From NCBI GenBank assembly GCA_013115125.1, contig JABANN010000019.1:62001-126000 (forward strand): a DNA stretch of 64,000 nucleotides, written 5' to 3'. The stretch comes from Perkinsus olseni. Taxonomy: Eukaryota > Perkinsozoa > Perkinsida. Below the pieces are notes generated by a model. It had not been told where the DNA came from. It saw nothing but the letters and a program-made list of their open reading frames with translations, and ran no database searches. The stretch's first letter is position 1; every line of letters begins with the position of its first letter. Positions 10,889 to 23,641 of this stretch are shown in pieces. Both the position numbers and the translations under genes were made by a program.

Positions 10889-13800
10889 TCATTGGAAGAG
10901 AAAACAGTAATTATGAATAATCATCTTCATCAATGGTTGATTCTCAATGAACTGTATATGAGCCGCTCGGCCTATGAGTGAATCCAGACTTCGTTCTGGT
11001 AGGTAAAAATTAACATCCAAGCGAATTAGTTTCTCGGGCGCTATCCCGGATACAAGGGACCGAGCCATTTCTGTGTACCTAGGGAACGACGATAACGGGG
11101 CTATTACCAAGCACTGAACTGGCATGGGTGGTATCGGTCTGCTCTGAGAGTTCATGAGAAAATGTTCGTGAATTATATTTTAACACTAACACGCGCAATC
11201 ACTCCTCACTCACACCGAACCCATCGTTGGCTCCTGTCGCGCCTTGTCCGACACTTCTATGCGTGCAGAATCAAAACCGGCGTATTGATCTTGGCATGAG
11301 GACGCCAGTACCACATGCTGGAACCTGAACCATATACACTGCCAGCAGAAGCAGTTCCAGGGACTACTGGAGCACTCACCGAGGGAGAATTTGCCCCGAC
11401 TCTTTGGCTAGCCGATAGAGGTAGCACTCCTCGGGTATGTCCGAGTCCGCCATGGTCAGCTGGTGCAAACACTCGGACTTCCGCCAACGTTTGAGAACTG
11501 ATCAGTCGAAAGAGAGCCCTATAAAAGCGGCAATCCCCGACGAGGTTAGAATCATTTCCAAAGTCATCACCGAAGCACGCCCCCGAGGTTGCCCTGCGCG
11601 TTTCGACGAGTTGACGATCAACACGCTGAGTCACAAGCACTTACCCCAAAGACCACCTTCAATCAGTTTGTTGCTGTTGTACATATACCCAAGGTGTGGA
11701 GCAGACAGACTCAAGAAGGTGAACCTGGAACAACTTTTCAAAAGCCCATACTCTTCGAAAATTATCACTCCATTTTAATGACGTAGCGCCTACCAGAGCA
11801 AAATTTCAACAGGAATCAGCGGTACCTCACGTGAATCAGAGTGAGCAGTAGATGGCAGTCGTAGCATGTATGAACGGCTGCACTAAAATCCGTACTACAA
11901 CTTCTCTGATATCCCCGGCTGATCCGTGAGCGCTGGCAGTGCTGCCCGTACAATGAGGCCGCCAAGAGAGTGTGAAATGAATGAGAGGCGGGTCTGAAGA
12001 AAGGCAGGTGTAGACGGGAGCCATCATAGATGGGCACTCTCATCTTCCAACCTAACGCTGGGGACGCTTATCACGCACAAACTACTCCCCCGAGAGATCA
12101 CCGACTAGAGGCTTACTAGTGCCGATCCTGGACACCAGTCCGCGATGTAACACGCCACTTCGTCTGCAAGGCGTTGGCCTGTAAACGTCCAGTACGGGAC
12201 CGAAACAGAAGGGAGTGCCTACCCATCTCCGCGATGTTTCCCTCGGTATCCTCTTCATTGCATGAGCTACACAAAAACAACGAATCAGGGAAAACGCAGG
12301 CTAGGTTGTCTTTGAAGAGCCTCATGTCATAGGAACTGCCTTGAAAGCCATGCACCTGAGCGCGGAAACGTGAGTAGTAGTCAAACCGACAACAGAACCC
12401 GACGGTACCAAAACGATGAGATGCGACCCTCTGTATGGTTTCGGATCCGTTGCCATCGGTTTCCGTTGCTCGGTGGGTTCTTCAGAGACATCACCGCTTC
12501 TCGGAGACGACGCGCCGTTTGACTAAAAGGCCACTAGACTTCTCTGGAGAAAGCGGTAGCGCTATGGGGCCCACATATTTTTGCTCAAATATAATTGGCA
12601 TTGCCGACATTCCTGTATAGTGATGACCAGGAGCAGGAGGCTCCCCCTCTTTCACAGGGATCGCTAACTGTGTTGTGTCCTCGATCAGACACAGCGGCTC
12701 CGGTGGGTTGAAGAAAAACGTCCTGAAAGTGACTGAACGGTGAAGACGAATTCACGTGATAGGCTCTGACATTACTCTCTCACACGGTCGGCTGCAGCTT
12801 TATGAGCCTCCCAGATGTCATCCTCCAGAGGAAACGCCAGGTCCCGGCTGGAGTCAACCGTCTGCGTAACGCACGAGTTGCAATGACTGAATCTGCCAGA
12901 GAGAACGCTGCACTTCGCAGGAGGCGGAAGATCTTTCTCCTACTTCTCGATGGTCTTTCTCTCCCATACTCTCCGTAGTCGCTCGCAAACCTCTCGGCAA
13001 CACAGTGGCAGTACATCGAGCAATCTGAAGAGTGAATGCACAAACGGCGGAACGAACACACGCGCCACTCCTCACCCACGGAGACCATCGTCGAGATTTC
13101 GAGAGGATACTACGAAATTTACCTGTGCCAAAGCTCGAATGAGCTCACTGCTAGCACGTTCATCGTTGCCATGATCTCGATAACATTCTTCGGTCCGGCT
13201 CCTTCAGGCTACAGGAAACACACCATGCGGAGCACTCGTCAATTCATAACCACCAGGGAGAATCGAGCATTGCTCTTGAGTGCTCACCGGCTTATGAGGG
13301 ATACTCAACTTCTCCGCTAACGACTTCTCGTAGCGACCATCCAGGCACCGCTTCGTGACCTCACAGAAAAACTGAGGAGACCAGCAAGTACAGCTGGCGG
13401 CGACGGAAAGCTTCGGTAACATACCGATTCGAGATGGCTGTATGCCCCTTCCATGGCATCCATATACGCAGTCGACCCAGCACAAGTCTTTGGTGAAGGA
13501 ACAGATGATTCCTCAGGGTTTGTATCAGTCGTCATCTGAGGAGCAGAGGAGAGATGCCAACGGGGCGCCAGAAGCGTATCGAAAAGCATTCTCCCGCGGA
13601 ACGAAGCTACCAAAGGAAGTGAGTCTTCGTGGTCTTTGCCCACGGAAGCATTCTCCCCCGGAATGTCTTGAAACCGAAGCCAGCCACTTACACCGTTCGC
13701 TACTTTGAGCTTCAAGAACTCCTCTAGAGTTTTGGGCTCGGCGAGAGGAGCGCAAGGAGGGACTGACGCTGTTTCGACGTTACGACTCCGTTCCTCACCA

Positions 13801-15333
13801 CCCTCCGAAATTGCGTCACTCGTGGACTCGGATACCGCTCCGGTCTGAGGTGGGGGGAGCCGAAACCTAAGACAGAAGGTAGATGTAGAACCCCAGAAGG
13901 CGGTTCTTAGAGGCGTCACTGCACCTTCAGCTTACCTGAAGTCTGACAGAGTAGCGCAGATCAGAATTTGCACGGAAGAGAAATGAGCTTCGTCGAAGAT
14001 TACCGGGACGTACCTGCGGAACAGGGTACGGCAGGAGTGTATCGCAGTTGCATGACACTATTTGTCTGCACTCGTGCAACAGTCAAATATCACGATGATG
14101 CACTATTTTTGCACTGGGTTGTATTTTGGTTGCAGATGTACCAGAGATACCGAGGACGTTTTCCGAGTGTAAATGACCATAGAGCTCGCCCAATGCGGTT
14201 ATCGGAAAACCAACGACACTGACTCACTCATAGATGCCACCTTCGATGTGATGGAGGAGTAGCCGCACGGTGGAAGCCACTTTCAATTCGACACCACCTG
14301 ACGATCGCAAGGGGTTCAGCAGTGACTTGAAGCTGCGCGGAATCGCCCGACCGGAAGTGTACACTCTTCAGTGGTGGAAGTTCTCGCAGCAAATGAAGAC
14401 TCACTTCCTTTGGTAGCCTCGTTCAACATTTTCTCCGACTTCAAATTGATGTTACTGTTGACGCCGCAAGCCTTAAGTTCGGCGTAGAGCAGATCAATAT
14501 CACACGCAATCACCTGACTCGCACATGCTGAAACCCTGGCCGACCGTGCCAACAGGAAAACATCAAGATAAACCCCTGTGCGGCGCCATGTATGACCGTC
14601 AGTCTTACTGTTTCACTAGCACGGTCGCCGCTGGATGATGGTTCCGGAATCAGGAGCTCCGATGGGAGTTCTAACCTGGTGAAAAAATAAGTAGCGAGAC
14701 TCGAACGAAGAAATTCCACGATCAGCTCGGGACCCCCTAGACCTTCATCTTACCGGAACTGGCAGAAATCTCCGAGCGGCACCTGCTCCTCGCAGTACCG
14801 TACCAAAAAGCTTCGACTATAGAATGCTACCTGAAGATCCGACCACCCATCGAAACAAATACTCCTAGCTGCCTTCAAGCGGAAGACACCTTACTTCGCT
14901 ATCAGATATAGATGCTTGCTTCACGTGATGAAAGCTGGGCTTGGGGTGACCACCAGTGACCAACTCCGGCTCCTTGAAGATCTCACGGCCTCCAGGATCT
15001 GAGCAAATTAATATTCACCCGTCAAAACTGTTGCGATCTCGAAGAGCACCTTTCGAACGGATAGCGAACCAGTTGTATGGCAGCGCGAATATCCCTGGGT
15101 CCATCTCCGCAGTACCACCGCCGACGGAACCTTCACTCACATTCGGTTCTGACGATGTCCCCTGCTTTGGCACTGATAACTGAGCGCAGAGACTTGAACG
15201 TAAGCTGCGTACGTGGAGGGCCTCCGTTCTTTCTTACCCGAGCTCTAAGCTGGTACAGGCCTTGATGGTACAAGTCAACATTTCTGAATTCATCAAAATG
15301 GATCAAAACTTCAATAACGCCGTGGAGAGGCAT
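10889..15333 (-). CDS. FAM135/DUF676-type serine esterase
   Basis: Large minus-strand gene. The N-terminus, from the ATG at 15333, reads MPLHGVIEVLIHFDEFRNVD followed by LYHQGLYQLRAR, the start typical of FAM135 proteins. A long variable, Ser-rich middle (exons around 12,780-15,200) follows. The C-terminal alpha/beta-hydrolase part has VHGFQGSSYDMRLFK and LFLCSSCNEEDTEGNIAEMG (12,240-12,355), the nucleophile elbow FISHSLGGLIVRAALP (near 11,970), FLSLSAPHLGYMYNSNKLI (near 11,680), LKRWRKSECLHQLTMAD, and a VLASSCQDQY segment before DSARIEV. The last exon holds PEKLIRLDVNFYLPERSLD and ends near LMKMIIHNYCFLFQ. The elbow is S-H-S-L-G-G rather than G-H-S-L-G-G. The family is predicted to hydrolyse lipid or other esters; the substrate is unknown. 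Middle exons are not all resolved. Confidence 0.82.
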
Positions 15334-15459
15334 TTGACCTTGAAGGTGGAGGAGTATATAGAAAAAAACAAATCTGGACAACCCTGGACAACCTTGAAGG
15401 ATGACTTCCCTGAAACTTTCAGGCTGAAAGCACCATTCGCTAAGGAGTAGCCTGCAGCA

Positions 15460-15919
15460 TTATTGCACAGCGTACTACGGTACCACACGATGGCAGTCGC
15501 CCTCCGACACCTTTTCCACAGGAATTGTCAGTACTAACGGAATCTTTGTTCTTGTAAACAGAAGGAGATATCCTATCATTGCATCCCCCTTGTTTCGACA
15601 CAGAAACCCACCATTGACCCGCCCGCTATGTCATCGAATGCGGAGGTACGGTCCTGTTGTGCGTACCAAACGCAACGTGCACTCACAGGCTGCGATAAGA
15701 CACTTTCGCAGCGATAAAAAATACGAGTCATGAGACCGTCGGTACTCATGAACTTGAAATAACTTCTACTGGCATTCACACACAGGCACACAATAGATGG
15801 CATGTGATTGGCACTGACACGATAGGAAAGAAAACTACTGCCAATAAGGATCGAGATAGAACAGAGAAAATAGACCGAGACGAAGAGGGAACTCCCGAAA
15901 CTTGAAGACAAGAGGAGAG
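15460..15919. other. Spacer between two minus-strand genes
   Basis: This is the likely promoter region of the FAM135-like gene and the 3' flank of the kinase gene. The minus strand is open over 15576-15911 but shows no motif and no splice context that would make it an exon. Confidence 0.4.
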
Positions 15920-18363
15920 TCAGAATTTGGTCATGCGAGAGTTGCCTTTGCCGAGGAGAACAAAAACTCGGCCGATGCCACCATTGACCGTTACAAATAA
16001 TTTATCAGAGTCATTTCCTCGTACTAGGTCGGTGATCTCAACAGCGAACGCAGGCAACCCGGGATAGCTCGCCCGAAGTGCTCTCATCCTGTGTAATAGG
16101 GGCTGCAACTTCGATATCACTTCACTCACTTCAGACCTATCAACAGCGCGCCATATGAACTCCACATGACGCGCTAGAGAGACCCACAACTTTACACGTC
16201 CCTTCACTTTGCGGACCAATACTTCCCGGTCCACGGACAAAAACGTAATCATCTTCGGTGGCAACGGCGCTTGCTCGCTCGACCCCCGTCCATTCCCCGA
16301 AACGCCGCCTTTGACGCCGGTCTGCCCTGGTCTACTCCCCCTCGCGGAGAGACTACTCAGTCGTTGCTCGAGCGTCCTCCCAGGAACAATCGTGGCATTG
16401 CTGCTACTACTGCCGCCGCCGGGATAGACCGATGAAGTCGTTTCGTCGAGGCCGTACGCGGCGGTCAGGGCGAGACCAAGTGCAGAGTGATCTGTGAAAG
16501 CCGCGGAGCGGTGATCACAAGCCACATTAGGGGGACACTGCATGGGAGTGCACAGGCCGAGGCCGCCATTCACCGACATAAAAATCTTACCATCACCTGG
16601 GTTCACTGTGAGCATATCGGACACCTCAACGGCGATATTGCCAGTTTCTCTCCCTCTGGCAACCTGCACGCTTGAAAGTTCAGTTCTCAATTGGCGGCTT
16701 TGAAGCCCTCTCAGAAAGGCGCCAGCCTTATCCCGTGGTATGCCGTGAGGGTCCCAAGAGAAGCATGTTGCTGCGGCTTTCAGACTAACCCAGACCGGAG
16801 GCTCGCCAGGCTGCAGGCTGATACGCTCTATCAGTTCCCTCCCACTCAACGCCCTTGTCTCGCCCACCGGCGCATCCACGTTGAAATCATCGCTCTCCTG
16901 CATCCATCTGCAAGCATAGATCTGATCGAACCCCCAGCGCCTGTCCGGATCAGGGTCTAGCAGACCCAGCATGGCCTCCATTACCCACGGATTCATTGGT
17001 CTGAGAGGCCCTTGTATGCGAAGCCGGCCAGGAGTATCACTGTAGTCCATGGAAGGTGCTCTGCCTTGATAGACTTGATGCAGTATAACTCCCAAACCCC
17101 ATAGATCGACCTTGGCTGTATACTCCTGATGCAGTATAACCTCAGGGGCGGCGTACTGCTCCGTCCCGAAAAACCTATGCCTTTCCTCACCGTCGAGCTC
17201 CGAACTCTGTTCCAACCCCGTAAAGGTTCGAGCAAAGGCGGCCATACCGAAATCTAGTAGGCGAGCGTTGTCGTTGCTGTCTATCATAACATTCTCAGCC
17301 TTGATGTCTCTGTGCCACACCGAATGAGCGTGACTGTATTCCAGCGCCAGGCAAAGTTGAAGCATCCACTTTCGCATGCGCAGGGGGTCAACTGCGCCGT
17401 GGTACCGTTCCATGGCGAGAACCTAGGCGAACATATCGGAAGCCTGCGCGCCTTCGCCTGCCAACTACCTCCACGAGATCCATCCCTACAGGGTGAACTG
17501 CTTCGAACAAGAGACAAAGTAGACAGTCGGTGAGGATGAAGTCACAGAGCTGAACGATGTAGGGGTGTGTTACTGAGCTTTGTAGTCGCGACAAAGTCTC
17601 CGCCTCAATCTGAGAAAGACGAACGAGTCGCGGAGTACCAAGTAAGCCACAACTCACCAGAACATTGTTGTCAATCGGCTTCATCTTCGCGACGTAGTCC
17701 GAGCCGTTCTTTGAGCAATAGACAACCCACGCCTCCCCTCCCTGCACGTCGTCGGGGAGAGGACTGATGTCTTCGTACCTGATGACGCCCGGATGAGAGC
17801 GTGTGGCTAGAACACAATCGAGCACGGGCCCGCGCACGCGCAGAAAAACAGAGAGAAGAGAACCAGCAACGGGCTCGGGAATAGGTACCCCCGATCTCGC
17901 AAGAGGTCCATCATTCGCTTCTGAGCCAACGCTTGTTGACGGTCCTCTTCGGTTAGCCTCGCGTCACCAGGGTATAGCCAACGGTCTTCGAAGTCCGCAC
18001 TGTACTCCATCGACCCACATAGATCAACGCCACTAGCGTGCATAGAATCACAAGATGCGGCAACTCTGTGAGAGAAGTCGAACTGCCCTGAACCTGAATA
18101 GTGGGAACCGATGAACCACATGCTTGGCGCAGGAGAGAGTAGAAGCAAGACACTCCCGCTAGGGTCCCAGTTAGGTTGAAAGAGGGGAGAGCGACTCCTG
18201 CCGTGACACTACATAGTATATTCTCATCGGGCTTAGGTAAGTTTATGACCGGTGCCGGCCTTTCTGCCTTGGGATGTCGACCTCCACGATAGGCCGCGGG
18301 TATAGAAGAGTTGTCGAAGCAACGCCCCTGTATGTAGTGATGGTGCCCGGACGGGTGGGGCAT
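15920..18363 (-). CDS. Ser/Thr protein kinase with duplicated C-terminal module
   Basis: Minus-strand gene; ATG at 18363 begins MPHPSGHHHYIQGRCF. The kinase N-lobe includes SDYVAKMKPIDNN (VAxK lysine) and LSQIEAETLSRLQ (helix C Glu). An intron of about 46 bases near 17,400-17,455 joins to VLAMERYHGAVDPLRM. The C-lobe has YSHAHSVWHRDIKAENVMID (HRD catalytic loop), LLDFGMAAF (DFG) and FFGTEQYAAPEVI (APE), so it should be active. After the kinase domain come two copies of a module of about 80 residues: one from PVWVSLKAAATCFSW to KIFMSVNGGLG, the other from VKLWVSLARHVEFIW to KLFVTVNGGIG, separated by a Ser/Gly-rich linker. I know no kinase family with this pair. The splice between the first exon and the WFIGSHYSG exon (near 18,130-18,180) is unresolved. 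Confidence 0.85.
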
Positions 18364-18699
18364 AGTTACCCTGGCAAGGGCAAACACAACCACTGCGAGA
18401 AAGGCTACAACAAATTCATCTTAGAGACCCTAAACCACGAACTGGTCTTGGCTGCCTTCTCATCGAATCCAGTATGAGCTCAGTCAGTACTGTCCTGCCC
18501 GTTAGTGGCACTTCTTGGGCGCCTCCCTCCAGAACACCAACGTAACGCCCTTAGAAACGTCACGTAGAATTAAAATGGAGGCGAGCTGCTTCTTGCCACT
18601 CAAAATAAATGACGAACCCCACAAGAAGACATCCAGAGTGTTCAATCCCTACACCATCCACAGCTGGTCCGATGCAACTGCGCGAGTGCTCCGCTTACT

Positions 18700-21259
18700 T
18701 CACTCCACCGCTGCAGCCTCCGCCTCCGAATTCTCTAATTGAGCGGCCTCAAACAACCGCTGTTTCTCTTGTCTCAAGGCACGCAGAATATCGGTAACCT
18801 GTGCCGATATGTAGCATACCATAATACGCGCTACACCTGCGAATCGCCCACCTGCGGAAGCTCCGAGATCAAGTTCTTGAAAGCTAGCATCCATTCTATG
18901 ACGGCCTCTGCATCCCTGGGCCCCCAGGATGGATGTATATAGCGATCAAGCTTACAACAGCGGCTGTACTGAGTACCGTAGTAGTGGTACCTGATTTAGT
19001 GTCCGCGTCTAATTACCCAGAAGAGGCTAAGTGCGCAGGAAAGCATTGGAAACCAAAGGAAACATGGAACTGAATCGCTCTATCACACCGACTTATTATA
19101 GGAATGACAGAGATGAGCGGTTCTCCAATGGCTGAAGATGCTAATGAAGTTACAGGGCAAGGCGCAGAGAATCGCCATGCCACAGCAGTTCGGGCAAAAG
19201 CCACCCCACCGGGCTCACCTGACTGGGTTGGTGCATGGGAATTCCTTCGACAGGTGGTTCAGGCATTTGCCGAAGTCCAACTCGGAAGTGTCTTCTGAGA
19301 GTAATAGCTGCTATCACCAGCAACCCATTCTACAGAATGGCTGCACACCCGTCCAAACTACTCCGGGCGCAGAAAGTTAAGACACGCCGAAACTCACCAT
19401 TATTCTCCGTTTCGCTCTCGTCTAACGCCTCTGCCTTACGCAGGCCGATATCCGGTATCTCCGCATCGTGACGTAACGTGCCAATTCCCCCTCCGTTCTT
19501 CTTCGAACTCTCTATACAATTACCTGAACAACAGTATCCAAGAGAACCAACCCGTGCCGCGACAAGGTAGAGGGACCGACCCGATGAAGGTCTCCAAAGG
19601 TGAATAGCGAAGTGTTGGCTGAGACACCGAGTATGCTCCTGCCGTTACTACCAGGATCTCGAGCACCAGGACTCTCCTTCTCCTCGATCAACTCTCGCTG
19701 GAGCTGGACCTGCCTAGCCTGTTCTCTGTGAGCAATCAGTGGTATCTCCGCGATCTGATGATGAGAACAACGGCGCTAAGGGATTTTGCAGATTCACGCT
19801 CCCGCCCGAGAATCATTATCACCATCGTTAGCACTCGCCAACGCCTTACATATGCTATGGTTTCGTCCACTGTGAAGCCATGCTCGATCATCACATCAGT
19901 AACGAATTCGAACGGGCTACAGAGGTTGCCGGAGTAGTGGAGAATCTTAACTCCTGAATTACAATTGACCACACTCAGTAGTGGCAAGACGCGGGCGCAA
20001 TAATGGCGGGACCAACCTGGGAACGTCTTGCAGTTGTAGTGATGCCACTCCGCAGATCCGTACTGGTTGAGATGGATTTGGAAATTGTACCGGCAGCTTA
20101 TATGGCTCCACTGTTGATGACTTCGACTAGCATACCATCTCGTGAGATACCTGAAGGAAATAGCACCATATGGCAAGGGGACCGATGATGATGAGAATGC
20201 CCTACTCCTGCTCAGCGCCACATGTCGGCCAGTGTGCGGGGTTGTTGTAGTAGGAAACCTCGTCCATCATGCAATTAAAGACCTGATCGAGTATGTTTCA
20301 TTCATTCATCTCAATGCCCGAATGCGAGATCAAGGCACAACAGGGCGGACCTCTTTCGATGGCTCCAAGAGCATGCAACCGCCGTTGATACCCGTTATCT
20401 GTCTATGGCCGTTCCAGAATGACGTCACCGGTACCTTGGCACCTGTTCGCGAAGCGATGAGGACGATTCGGGCTCTTTAAGGGCTACCATGTCTCGGAGG
20501 GAATGTTCCCCGCACGAGAGCGGCAGGAGGTTGAAGGTCAAAAATCTCATCAATGTTGTCTCGGACCAGCATGTCGCTGTCTAGCAGACAAACCTTGGAG
20601 TATTCCGTGAGTTCTAGCACTCGCAGTTTGGTGAAAACGTCCTTGAACCTGAGCCACACATTAAAGGACCAAGCTTGCAGAGGAATTATACGCGATCGCT
20701 GAGGCGCTCAGCGACCTCGCCTGCTGAGGGACCGATCCACCTAGTTGGTGGCGGCAACAGAGCACGTACAAAAGCACACAGGGGATCTAACGCCCGGACA
20801 GCAATCATTGATCCAACTATTCGCTCGAGGCGAGCCCACACGGACGCTCTCAGTCGACAGACTCAAAAAGAGACACCTACCGGCTTCCCTTGAAGTTAAG
20901 GAACAGCCTTGTAGAGACGTTCCGTATGTATTCAACTTCCCGACAATCCCATACCCTCCGCAGACTATCGAGGAACTCCACAGGCACATCGGCGGTGTGT
21001 AGGAGCACCATATCATGCTGTGTTCGCCCTCGATGCTTCAGCGACCACCCGAGTACCTTGATGCGTCGCATGAAACTCGACCCGGGACAACGTGGAAGCA
21101 GCGGACGATTCTCTCGAGCGAGACGAAGCCTGTTACCATGGCGCCAACGAAGTAGTCCGCTCCATTCCCATACATAACGGTGACCCACGCGTTCCTCGAA
21201 CGGCGGCGGCGAGGCGGGGGACGGCGACTGGCAACAGAAAGGTTCTCAGAGTATTTCAT
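18700..21259 (-). CDS. GT8-family glycosyltransferase (glycogenin-like)
   Basis: ATG at 21259 starts MKYSENLSVASRRPPPRRRR, then AWVTVMYGNGADYFVGAM. A splice leads to VLGWSLKHRGRTQHDMVLLH. Later exons hold VCLLDSDMLVRDNIDEIFDL with the metal-binding D-x-D, GINGGCMLLEPSKEV (the GxNxG motif) and GVKILHYSGNLCSPFEF (the HY-S-G motif). These are hallmarks of GT8 enzymes, which move a sugar from a UDP-sugar to a protein or glycan acceptor. Downstream exons (REQARQVQLQRELIEEKE; DFGKCLNHLSKEFPC) lead to a canonical donor near 19,218 whose phase fits the acceptor near 18,919, giving DAEAVIEWMLAFKNLISELP and a helical Glu-rich tail. No signal peptide is seen; the Arg-rich start could precede an unseen exon. 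Confidence 0.82.
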
Positions 21260-21322
21260 TGTAGGCAGAGGCAAATTACACAAGGAGAATTCACAGCGCT
21301 CTGACAGCTTTCGGCCCCCCTA

Positions 21323-21830
21323 TTACGGAGGTCCGGAGGAGGACACGGCAGTGTCGCTCTGTGATGGTATAGGTTTCACTTCGACGTATATCGGCTTAAA
21401 GCAGTTGGGACATCCGACCTCAGTCAAGGGATGTGAATGAGCTCCAGCGGCAGCATCAGGAATGGGTATGGTTGTTCCGGTCTTCAACGTTCGACCTCGA
21501 AAGGCAGCTATTCTCTCCCTGGCGGACCAACTGTACCAGTCTGTAACGGCAGAGACTCTCACGAAGGCCTATCTCGACAACTTGAGTAGGCCCGTACGAG
21601 TTCAATATTCGCGCAGCATCACCGAGACTATCAACGAGCGGCTGAGCATAGAAAGCCCTCTCCGCGAATGGAGCCTCGAAGGACCTCCACCGGCCCACCC
21701 CTACTACCCTCCATATTCCACGCTACCAGTCGAATGCAGCTCGCTCTCAGATCATCATTATTGGTCAAGTCCAGCTGACGACCTTCCTCATCATGAGTAC
21801 TGCTACCACATTTCGAGGTAAACCCATCTG
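21323..21830 (-). CDS. Unknown protein, 3' exons
   Basis: Exons on the minus strand include THDEEGRQLDLTNNDDLRAS, FAERAFYAQPLVDSLGDAAR and, in the last exon, FRGRTLKTGTTIPIPDAA followed by VGCPNCFKPIYVEVKPI, then a stop 64 bases before the GT8 start codon. One C-x-x-C pair is present, too little for a zinc-domain call. The 5' end is not found; the exons could belong to the same gene as the helical protein further upstream if that gene's stop at 21984 is skipped. No family recognised. Confidence 0.4.
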
Positions 21831-21983
21831 TGGAATCGTTGGCCTTGCGGGGTGGGATATCCGCGGTGGTCGCAGCCTGCCATGAATAGAGCTATCGGAT
21901 GATCGACAATGTAGTCCATTGAAGGCGGTCACGCGAACGGGACTAGAGCTTTAGGACCAGCCATACTGAGCTGGAAGTATCTC

Positions 21984-23064
21984 TTAACGACCAATCTCGT
22001 GTATGACCTCCGAGTCGATCAATCCCTTCAGCCTGTCCAGAACAGCCCGTTGCTGCTCTCGTGTGCCGTTCCTCTTCACATCCTCAATAAGTCGTTTAAA
22101 TAGCTCGCTCTCTCGCTCCGGACCTACGGAACTAATACTTCTTGCTATGAGCAAGACGAAGATGAGTGAGGTGTCCGCGGAACAGAGACTGAGAAAGTTC
22201 ATGACTTATGTAGTCCCCTGACTACTATGGAAATGTCCGCGGGCCTAGACGAAATATGTAATGATTGTATTACCATCGGGTAAGCTTGCCGTACTGATCG
22301 TGCTGTCCGGAGAGCCTTGGGCGACGGGGAGGTCAAGAGGCATGAGCAGCAGTCAACTACTCCCCGAAAGATGGTAATCCAGAGCGTTGCTTAGCTGAAA
22401 CCTGCATTCACTCTTAAACGAAAATCAAAACGGAATGAAACCGTAGTCCATCGTATCGATGAGATATGCTCACACCGTGAGCACTCCGCTCAGCACATGA
22501 ACGTGGTCGCCCTTCGCAGTCCGGTTGACTGCACAGACCAAGGCGATGAGCATACTTGTCACCATGGATCTGCTACCCCGCAAAGCCCTGAGCGCTCATA
22601 TATCACCTACCATCCATATCAACTTCCGAATGTGATACGGTCGTAGGAGACCGACAGCTTCCGTGACAAATGCAATGCCGTGAATCTAGACGGAGCAGTG
22701 CCCGGATGAGTTTACGGTCCTCGCCCGACTCAGATGTCGCTGTTGATTGCGCAACACGACTCAGAACACGACTCGGGTTATTTCCAAAGAGTACCGCCTT
22801 TTGTGGCACAGACCGCACCAGATGCATTAGTCACCAACTTGCCGCCGGCGACTAGACGAAGGAGGAAAGTCATGAGGAAACAGGGGAACGACAGGGGAAA
22901 CATGAAGTCCTACCGTGGGATTAGCGAATCCGAATTCAAGCAGGCAGCGAGCAATGGCGGGTAGCAAGTCCAAACGACGACTATGATAGCTGTTGCCAAC
23001 AGCCTGTTGACTCAGTCTCGAGAGTTTATCCGTGACGCACGATTCGAGTTGGACGATCGAATCA
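21984..23064 (-). CDS. Predicted helical protein, unknown
   Basis: Exon fragments on the minus strand share a helical, charged character: CDSIVQLESCVTDKLSRLSQ, RLDLLPAIARCLLEFGFANP, SGEDRKLIRALLRL, FQLSNALDYHLSG and a last exon with ERESELFKRLIEDVKRNG and LKGLIDSEVIHEIGR before a stop at 21984. Splice signals lie between them, for example after SRLSQQA and FANPT. No domain recognised. Exact exon borders between 22,200 and 22,900 are not settled. Confidence 0.48.
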
Positions 23065-23641
23065 CACACTCTACTTGGGCTGATGCTCTAGTGCATTGCA
23101 TGCTGTTCACGTCGAGAATTTTTTTGACTCAGCAAGATCAACCAGGGCTTTGAGAGCTAGTCTCAATCGTAGACAGAATGAGAGGGGAGGAAGTCCCGGA
23201 CGTCTCTGCCTTCCTCAGCGGTGGCTCCCTTCGAACAGCCAAGGACGGAATCTGGCACAGACGGCGGATGCACGAGAGCTAATAGACCACCACGTAAGGC
23301 GACGCTCGAAATGCTCTCTATTCATTCAACCACAAACCCCTCGACCCAGCAATGCGATCGACAAGCCCCGGGAGGTAACCTTTGAGAATAACGTTGAGTG
23401 AGTCTGTCAGCCTCAGCTTGGCCGTCCTCCAAACCTGTTCAACAGAGACGCTCAGTTGGATGCACACCCATTACTTCCCCCAGGCGAATATTAAATCAGA
23501 AACTCGCACAAAGTAACGATGATATCACACATATAAAAGGAGTCACGACCAGCGTCCTAGAGTACCGGAATAAGAATCGACTTGAGTACTGTAATGGTTT
23601 TACCAATGTTACACAAATACTACACCTAACAAGCGCTGCCC
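23065..23641. other. Spacer, nothing recognised
   Basis: Lies between two minus-strand genes. I looked here on the minus strand for the DUF3223-like tail that the full La gene carries and did not find it. Confidence 0.45.
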
